A program made the translations under genes and the position numbers. Shown here one piece after another: positions 6,781 through 10,971 of a DNA stretch of 10,971 bases. The notes beneath the pieces were generated by a model. That model saw nothing but the letters and a program-made list of their open reading frames with translations. It ran no database searches and was not told the origin of the DNA. The number at the start of each line of letters is the position of its first letter. The stretch's first letter is position 1. Source of the DNA: a bacterium (GTDB lineage Bacteria; Bacillota; Clostridia; Christensenellales; CAG-138); NCBI GenBank assembly GCA_029218485.1, contig JAQXRK010000065.1, positions 1 through 10,971 of the forward strand, read 5' to 3'.

Positions 6781-7971
6781 TCACAGCCGGAAAAATGCCT
6801 GATGGCCGAGCGCGTCAACGATCTGCAGCACCGGCGCGGGCACATTGTCCATCTCAAACTTCAGCGGCAGCTTGGGCGCGCAATCGACCGTCTGCGGGTG
6901 GAAGCAGGCGCCTTCCGCCGTGCCCAACGCCGCATATACGAGCGGATAATCCGTGGAAAACCGGGCCGTCGTCACCTGCACGCGGCAGCGGTTCCCATTG
7001 TGGCGCACGCTGTAGTCGAGCTCCGCCGGCGTGTCGTCCCCGGCATAGGAGAGGCGCAGGTCGTGCTCGCCCTCAAACAGGGAGAGCACGCTGCCGCATG
7101 CGAGCTGCCGTGCGCGCAGCGTATACAGCGCAAACGGGGAGGCGTCGACCGCGACAAACCGCCTGCCCAGCTTGCTCGCCGCCGCGGCGGTGGTGCCGCT
7201 GCCGGAGAACAGATCCATCACCAGATCGCCCGGCCGGCTGGAGGAGAGCAGAATCCGCCGAAGCAGCGCCTCGGGCTTCTGCGTGCCGTAACCCACGCGC
7301 TCCTTGTCGCGCTGCTGCAGGTGCTCGATGTCCGACCAGACGTCGGTCGGATAGATCGGCGTGTCCTCATAATAGGTGTAGAGCTTGCCGCCGGAGCGGA
7401 TGGTGAAGCAGATGCGCCCGTCCTCGTCGATGAACCGCTTCATATGGTTGCGGCGCTCCGGCCCGCGCGGCATGCCGACGGCGGAGATATTGAAAAACAC
7501 CTTGGCGCTCTTCCGGTAGAACAGAATGGTATCGTGCTTGCGCGGAAAGTGGCGCGTGCTGCGCCCGCCGGACTTGTACGACCAGATGATTTCGTTCATG
7601 AAATTCGTTTTGCCGAAGATGTCGTCGAGCATCAGGCGAAGCTGAGCGCTCATGCGGTAATCGATGTGCAGGTACAGGCTGCCGCTGTCCGAGAGGAGCT
7701 TCCGGCAGGCCGTCAGGATGCCGCGCATCCATTCGAGATAGGCGCCCTCCTCGAGCCGGTCTTCAAAGGCCGGGAGCTTCAGGCTCTTTTTTCCCTTTCC
7801 AAGGCGCAGATGGAAGGTGTCGCCCGTGCCGAACGGTGGGTCGAGATAGATCAGCTGCACCGTGCCGCCGTATTCATCGATCAGCTGGTCGAGCACGTTC
7901 TCGGCGCGCGCATGGATAAAGCGTCCGGGGCCGCCGTTCTGATGCAGTTCTTCCGTGCAGCGGATACGCAT
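6781..7971 (-). CDS. Solitary beta-class DNA adenine methyltransferase
   Basis: 396 residues from the ATG at 7971, chosen because GGGAGGT (7976-7982) sits 4-5 nt before it; a longer frame to 8121 would run through the gene's own promoter. Motif order is that of the beta class. Catalytic motif IV YLDPPFGTG comes first (42-50), then a variable middle region (~135-225) likely to recognise the DNA target, then TQKPEALL (230-237, motif X side), the SAM-binding motif I DLFSGSGTT (253-261) and FVAVD (272-276). DPPF points to N6-adenine methylation. It resembles the Mod/COG2189 type. After residue ~290 comes a ~105-residue C-terminal part that I do not recognise. No restriction nuclease or Res subunit is in the window, so it looks like an orphan enzyme with a possible regulatory or chromosome role. 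Base composition matches its neighbours, so there is no sign of recent transfer. Confidence 0.9.
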   Translation of the reverse strand: MRIRCTEELHQNGGPGRFIHARAENVLDQLIDEYGGTVQLIYLDPPFGTGDTFHLRLGKGKKSLKLPAFEDRLEEGAYLEWMRGILTACRKLLSDSGSLYLHIDYRMSAQLRLMLDDIFGKTNFMNEIIWSYKSGGRSTRHFPRKHDTILFYRKSAKVFFNISAVGMPRGPERRNHMKRFIDEDGRICFTIRSGGKLYTYYEDTPIYPTDVWSDIEHLQQRDKERVGYGTQKPEALLRRILLSSSRPGDLVMDLFSGSGTTAAAASKLGRRFVAVDASPFALYTLRARQLACGSVLSLFEGEHDLRLSYAGDDTPAELDYSVRHNGNRCRVQVTTARFSTDYPLVYAALGTAEGACFHPQTVDCAPKLPLKFEMDNVPAPVLQIVDALGHQAFFRL

Positions 7972-8028
7972 AGATACCTCCCATGAGATTCTTCCATACT
8001 GGTTTGTGTCGTGATTTGTATAATATTC

Positions 8029-8057
8029 ATTGTATCCTGTTTTCCGGTACAAAACAA
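8029..8057 (-). promoter_or_regulatory. Vegetative promoter of the methyltransferase gene
   Basis: On the minus strand: -35 TTGTTT (8057-8052), 17-nt spacer, -10 TACAAT (8034-8029). Predicted start near 8022, giving a ~50-nt leader to the ATG at 7971. The match to the sigma-A consensus and spacing is good. Confidence 0.75.
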
Positions 8058-8062
8058 GTGAA

Positions 8063-8089
8063 ATATACGCCGTTTTGCCCACATATAGT
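8063..8089 (+). promoter_or_regulatory. Candidate sigma-E promoter of the spoIIIA operon
   Basis: ATA (8063-8065) then 16 nt then CATATAGT (8082-8089), which matches the sigma-E -10 consensus CATACAnT at all but one specified base. The -35 side fits the short ATA core. spoIIIA operons are known to be transcribed by mother-cell sigma-E, which supports this reading. Predicted start near 8096, about 64 nt before spoIIIAA. Confidence 0.6.
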
Positions 8090-8159
8090 TGGATTGACAG
8101 GGACAGGCGATCCGGGCGCAACCCGAAGGAATTTCCCTGGAAAGGAACGGGTATTACAG

Positions 8160-9122
8160 ATGCAGCAACAGAATTGGAAGAGAGATTTGGTGCCCTATCT
8201 GCCGACGCGCGTGCAGGAGATGCTGCACACCGTTGCCGACGATGCGCCGATCGAGGAGATCCGGCTGCGGGCGGGCCAGCCGCTGCAGCTCTGCTTTACG
8301 GGGTTTGAACGGCTCATCTATGCCGTCGGCGGCCGGCCGGCCGTCAGCGGCGAGGATTGCGCGGACACGCTCGCGCGCATCTGCGAGCAGTCGATCTACG
8401 CATGGGAGGAGGAGCTGAGAAACGGGTTTATCACCCTGCCGGGCGGGTATCGCGTGGGCGTGTGCGGCCGCGCGGTCGGGCAGGACGGCCGCTTGGAGCG
8501 AATCACGGACATCACATCGCTGAACTTCCGCATCAGCCGTGCGATCGAGGGCGTCTGCACGCCGCTGCTGCCGCTGCTGGCGGATGGCGGCCTGCCCTGT
8601 TCCACGCTGGTGCTCTCCGCACCCGGCTGCGGGAAGACCACGCTGCTGCGCGACCTTGCCCGCAGATGCGCCTATGGCGCGCCCGGCATACGGCCCTGCC
8701 GCGTTGCGATCGTGGATGCGAGGTACGAGCTGTCCGGGAGCGTGCGCGGCGTGCCGCAGTTTGACCTCGGGCCGCGCACCGATGTTCTCACCGGCAGCAG
8801 CAAGGCGGAGGGCATGCGGCTGATGATCACAACGATGTCCCCACAGGTGCTCGTGGCGGATGAACTCAGCACGGAAGCGGATGTAAGCGCGGCCATCGAG
8901 GCCGCGGCCTGCGGCGTCCGGCTGCTCGCGGGCGTGCATGCCGGCGGTCCGGAGGCGCTGCTGAGCCGGCCGCCCATGCGGGAGCTGCTGCGGGCGAAGC
9001 TGTTCGACCGGTATGTGCTGCTGGGGCGCAGCCGGGGCGTGGGAACGGTGGAGGGCGTGTTCAACGCAGAGCTTCGGTGCATCGGGGAGGGAGCAGCGGT
9101 ATGCAGCGAGCAATCCTTGTAA
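8160..9122 (+). CDS. spoIIIAA: SpoIIIAA, stage III sporulation ATPase
   Basis: 320 residues from the ATG at 8160, with AAAGGAA upstream (8141-8147, 12 nt away). The open frame extends further 5', but that part overlaps the promoters and the start of the divergent gene. Secretion-ATPase-like protein: Walker A APGCGKTT (154-161), RVAIVDARYELSG (181-193), the conserved GVPQFDLGPRTDVL (197-210), SKAEGMRLMITTMSPQVLVADEL (214-236) with Walker B Asp234-Glu235, and a conserved GVHAGG (258-263). It is believed to power assembly or transport of the SpoIIIA-SpoIIQ complex from the mother-cell side of the engulfing membrane. The usual family form DERxE reads DARYE here, a modest substitution. First gene of the spoIIIA operon; its 3' end overlaps spoIIIAB by 22 nt. 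Confidence 0.96.
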   Translation: MQQQNWKRDLVPYLPTRVQEMLHTVADDAPIEEIRLRAGQPLQLCFTGFERLIYAVGGRPAVSGEDCADTLARICEQSIYAWEEELRNGFITLPGGYRVGVCGRAVGQDGRLERITDITSLNFRISRAIEGVCTPLLPLLADGGLPCSTLVLSAPGCGKTTLLRDLARRCAYGAPGIRPCRVAIVDARYELSGSVRGVPQFDLGPRTDVLTGSSKAEGMRLMITTMSPQVLVADELSTEADVSAAIEAAACGVRLLAGVHAGGPEALLSRPPMRELLRAKLFDRYVLLGRSRGVGTVEGVFNAELRCIGEGAAVCSEQSL

Positions 9123-9616
9123 CGGCCGTGTTTTTGGGCAGTACGTTCCTCGGCTGGAGCAGCGCCAAAAGGCTGCGCCTGCGCAGGGATACGCTCCGCG
9201 CGATGATGGACAGCATCAAGCGGCTGCTTATGCTGATGGCCTATACGCACCAGCCGCTGCACCAGCTCGTGGAGCGGTGCGCAACGGGCGCGGCGGAGCC
9301 GGCGCTGACCGCGTTTGCCGCCGCGCTCAAAAAGCGCGAAAGGGCACAGCAGGCGTGGCAAACGGCCGAGGATTGGGCGCTGCTCCACGACCGTGGGTTT
9401 GCTGCGCTGCATCCCGGGGATCGGGAAACGCTCCGGTCGTTTATGGGCGTGCTGGGCACGGCGGATCTGAACCGGCAGCAGCAGAGCGCGGCCATGGCGG
9501 TCGCGGCGCTGGAGCAAAGCCTGTCGGATGCGGAAGCTGCGTGCAGCAGCAAGGGGCGCGTCTACCGCGCCATGGGGGTTCTCTGCGGCGCTGCCGTCTC
9601 CATTCTGCTGTTATAG
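9101..9616 (+). CDS. spoIIIAB: SpoIIIAB, stage III sporulation membrane protein
   Basis: 171 residues from the ATG at 9101, behind GGGGAGGGAG (9084-9093); an upstream in-frame ATG at 9077 is rejected because it lacks a comparable site. N-terminal membrane segment (~3-17), a helical soluble middle with many Gln/Ala/Glu residues, and a C-terminal hydrophobic segment (~157-171). This layout and length match SpoIIIAB, which resembles GspF-type secretion platform proteins. Identified largely by position between spoIIIAA and spoIIIAC plus the pattern RLRLRRDTLRAM. The 22-nt overlap with spoIIIAA suggests coupled translation. Confidence 0.93.
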   Translation: MQRAILVTAVFLGSTFLGWSSAKRLRLRRDTLRAMMDSIKRLLMLMAYTHQPLHQLVERCATGAAEPALTAFAAALKKRERAQQAWQTAEDWALLHDRGFAALHPGDRETLRSFMGVLGTADLNRQQQSAAMAVAALEQSLSDAEAACSSKGRVYRAMGVLCGAAVSILLL

Positions 9617-9626
9617 CGAGGTGCTT

Positions 9627-9824
9627 ATGGGGGTAGAAATCCTCTTCAAAATTGCCAGTCTGGGCGTGATTGCGGCGATCATCACGCAGCTTTTGAAGCA
9701 GAGCGGGCGCGACGAGATCGCGACCATTGCGGCCATCGCCGGTCTGATCATCGGGCTGCTGATGATGCTCGACATGATCGAGGAGCTGTTCAACAGTGTG
9801 AAGCAGGTTTTCAACCTGTATTAG
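9627..9824 (+). CDS. spoIIIAC: SpoIIIAC, small stage III sporulation membrane protein
   Basis: 65 residues from the ATG at 9627, with GCGAGGTG just before it (9616-9623); the open frame extends upstream to 9528, but that part overlaps spoIIIAB. Two membrane helices (~5-24 and ~29-50) separated by a short polar loop with KQSGRDEIA, which is well conserved in SpoIIIAC. Small subunit of the SpoIIIA channel; the gap to spoIIIAB is 10 nt. Easily missed by automatic annotation because of its size. Confidence 0.94.
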   Translation: MGVEILFKIASLGVIAAIITQLLKQSGRDEIATIAAIAGLIIGLLMMLDMIEELFNSVKQVFNLY

Positions 9825-9835
9825 CGGAGGAGAGC

Positions 9836-10234
9836 ATGCGCATTTTTACGATTGTAGGCATCGCGATACTCGGCGTTTCGCTTGCCGTGACCGTGCGCAG
9901 CTTCCGGCCGGAGCTTGCCGTGCTGGTCGGGGTCGTGACCGGCGGCGTGGTGCTGCTGAGCGTGATCGGCGAGCTGACCGGGCTCATCGATACCCTGAGG
10001 ACGCTTGCCGAACAGTACGGCGTGGATACGGGCTATATCGGCGTGCTGCTCAAGATCATCGGCATTGCGTATATTGCGCAGTTCGGCGTGCAGCTCTGCA
10101 AGGACGCCGGGGAGGGCGCCGCCGCCGCGAAGGTGGAGCTCGGCGGCAGAATTCTGATCCTGTCCGCGGCGCTGCCTGCCGCGGTTCAGATGCTGTCCGC
10201 CGCTGCCGATCTGCTCGGCCGGGCAATGCCATGA
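9836..10234 (+). CDS. spoIIIAD: SpoIIIAD, stage III sporulation membrane protein
   Basis: 132 residues, near the usual length of ~130. Strong ribosome binding site GGAGGAGAG (9826-9834). About four hydrophobic segments (~2-20, ~26-46, ~66-88, ~105-125), related in pattern to SpoIIIAC. The conserved middle reads GVDTGYIGVLLKIIGIAYIAQFG in two adjoining parts (62-71 and 72-84). Integral membrane part of the SpoIIIA-SpoIIQ complex. The start is 11 nt after spoIIIAC, and the end overlaps the spoIIIAE start by 4 nt (ATGA). Confidence 0.95.
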   Translation: MRIFTIVGIAILGVSLAVTVRSFRPELAVLVGVVTGGVVLLSVIGELTGLIDTLRTLAEQYGVDTGYIGVLLKIIGIAYIAQFGVQLCKDAGEGAAAAKVELGGRILILSAALPAAVQMLSAAADLLGRAMP

Positions 10235-10971
10235 AACGGCTTGCCGCGGCGCTCTTCCTGCTGCTCCTCTGCCTGCTGCTCCCATCATGGGCACAGGCTG
10301 CGCTGGAAGAGGAGGGGGAGGCGGAGCAGCCGGATCTCTCCATCGAGGACGGCGTGGATGCCTGGATGGGGGAGCTGGATCTGACCGGCTGGCAGGCGTT
10401 TTTCGATACGCTGCCGGAGGAGGTGCGCTCGCTGTGGGCCGGGGTGCCGGTCGGGGATTTGATCGACACCTGGGCGCAAAGCGGCATGGAGGGCGGCTGG
10501 GAGTCGCTGCTGCGGGGGCTTGGGGATCTGCTGGCCGGGGAGGCGCGGCGCGGCTCGGGACTGCTTCTGGCGTTCATGGGCCTGTCAATCCTGTGCGCCC
10601 TTGTGAACGCCCTCTCAGCGGGAAAGGAAAGCGGCGTGCAGGAGACGGCCGGGTTCGTCTGCCGGTGCTTTGCGATGACGGTGGTGCTGACGGGCTCGCT
10701 TTCCGCCGTGACGCTCGTTCTCGGGTGCATGGATGCGCTGGTGCAGTTCATGCAGCTGGCGCTCCCGGTGCTCATGACCCTGCTCACGGCGATCGGGGGC
10801 GTGCTGTCGGCGGGGGTGTTCCAACCGGCCATGGCGCTGCTCTGCGACGGCGTCTCCACCGCGATGCGGACGGTCGTCGTGCCGCTGTCGCTCTTTAGCA
10901 GCGTGCTCGGCATGATCGGCGCGCTCAGCAGCCGCATTCGCGTGCATGAGATGGCCGGGCTGATGAAGCGC
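10231..10971 (+). CDS. spoIIIAE: SpoIIIAE, stage III sporulation polytopic membrane protein (3' truncated)
   Basis: 247 codons from the ATG at 10231, open to the window end; family members are ~390 residues, so roughly the last third is missing. Cleavable-looking signal peptide: MKR, hydrophobic core 4-18, AQA before a possible cut at 23/24. An acidic, Trp-containing soluble segment follows (24-105). Several membrane helices come next (~108-128, ~143-165, ~172-196, ~198-222). Identified by these features and by operon position after spoIIIAD. It shares the ATGA overlap with spoIIIAD, so translation is probably coupled. spoIIIAF-AH are expected beyond the window. Confidence 0.93.
   Translation, partial: MKRLAAALFLLLLCLLLPSWAQAALEEEGEAEQPDLSIEDGVDAWMGELDLTGWQAFFDTLPEEVRSLWAGVPVGDLIDTWAQSGMEGGWESLLRGLGDLLAGEARRGSGLLLAFMGLSILCALVNALSAGKESGVQETAGFVCRCFAMTVVLTGSLSAVTLVLGCMDALVQFMQLALPVLMTLLTAIGGVLSAGVFQPAMALLCDGVSTAMRTVVVPLSLFSSVLGMIGALSSRIRVHEMAGLMKR

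Noticed and set aside
6802..7986. 394-residue + strand open frame opposite the methyltransferase
   Set aside because: An antisense shadow produced by high GC content; no motifs, while the minus strand has all the methyltransferase motifs plus a promoter and a ribosome binding site.
6781..8121. Complete restriction-modification system
   Set aside because: Only the methyltransferase is present; the neighbours are a hydrolase and sporulation genes, with no nuclease or specificity subunit.
8094..8122. TTGACA (8094-8099) as a vegetative promoter for spoIIIA
   Set aside because: The hexamer 17 nt downstream is CGCAAC and neighbouring spacings are no better; the sigma-E-like site just upstream fits the operon's known control.
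1..10971. Mobile element, phage, CRISPR array or tRNA/rRNA gene
   Set aside because: No transposase, integrase, direct-repeat array, target-site duplication or structural RNA signature was seen; gene content and composition look like core chromosome throughout.

Overview
The window looks like chromosomal core DNA of a GC-rich, endospore-forming member of the Clostridia (Firmicutes/Bacillota). The evidence is an hrcA-grpE-dnaK-dnaJ heat-shock operon behind a perfect CIRCE operator, a DnaK of the short Gram-positive type, and the start of a spoIIIA sporulation operon. Genus cannot be fixed from the sequence alone.

Region 1 (1-892): the 3' end of hemW (radical-SAM haem chaperone family; N-terminal half outside the window), then about 290 nt of GC-rich DNA with no convincing gene. 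This is followed by a good sigma-A-type promoter (802-830) and a perfect CIRCE inverted repeat (842-868) where HrcA is expected to bind.

Region 2 (893-5789): hrcA, grpE, dnaK and dnaJ in order on the + strand. HrcA represses the operon and GrpE/DnaK/DnaJ form the Hsp70 folding machine. Only dnaK starts with ATG; hrcA and dnaJ start with GTG and grpE with TTG. A 216-nt dnaK-dnaJ spacer holds a strong GC hairpin without a T-run. A strong intrinsic terminator (5758-5789) closes the operon, and a perfect 14-bp hairpin of unknown role follows at 5819-5852.

Region 3 (5969-7971, minus strand): a small alpha/beta hydrolase and, upstream of it, a beta-class DNA adenine methyltransferase with no restriction enzyme nearby. 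A minus-strand terminator (6663-6703) separates them. The methyltransferase has a near-consensus vegetative promoter at 8029-8057.

Region 4 (8063-10971, + strand): a candidate sigma-E promoter, then spoIIIAA, AB, AC, AD and the first 247 codons of spoIIIAE, tightly packed with overlaps or 10-11 nt gaps. These encode parts of the mother-cell SpoIIIA-SpoIIQ channel needed for engulfment and forespore sigma-G activity.

Most of the window is conserved and ordinary. The parts most worth a second look are the solitary methyltransferase whose promoter sits back to back with the spoIIIA promoter, its unassigned C-terminal domain, and two strong hairpins that lack terminator T-runs.
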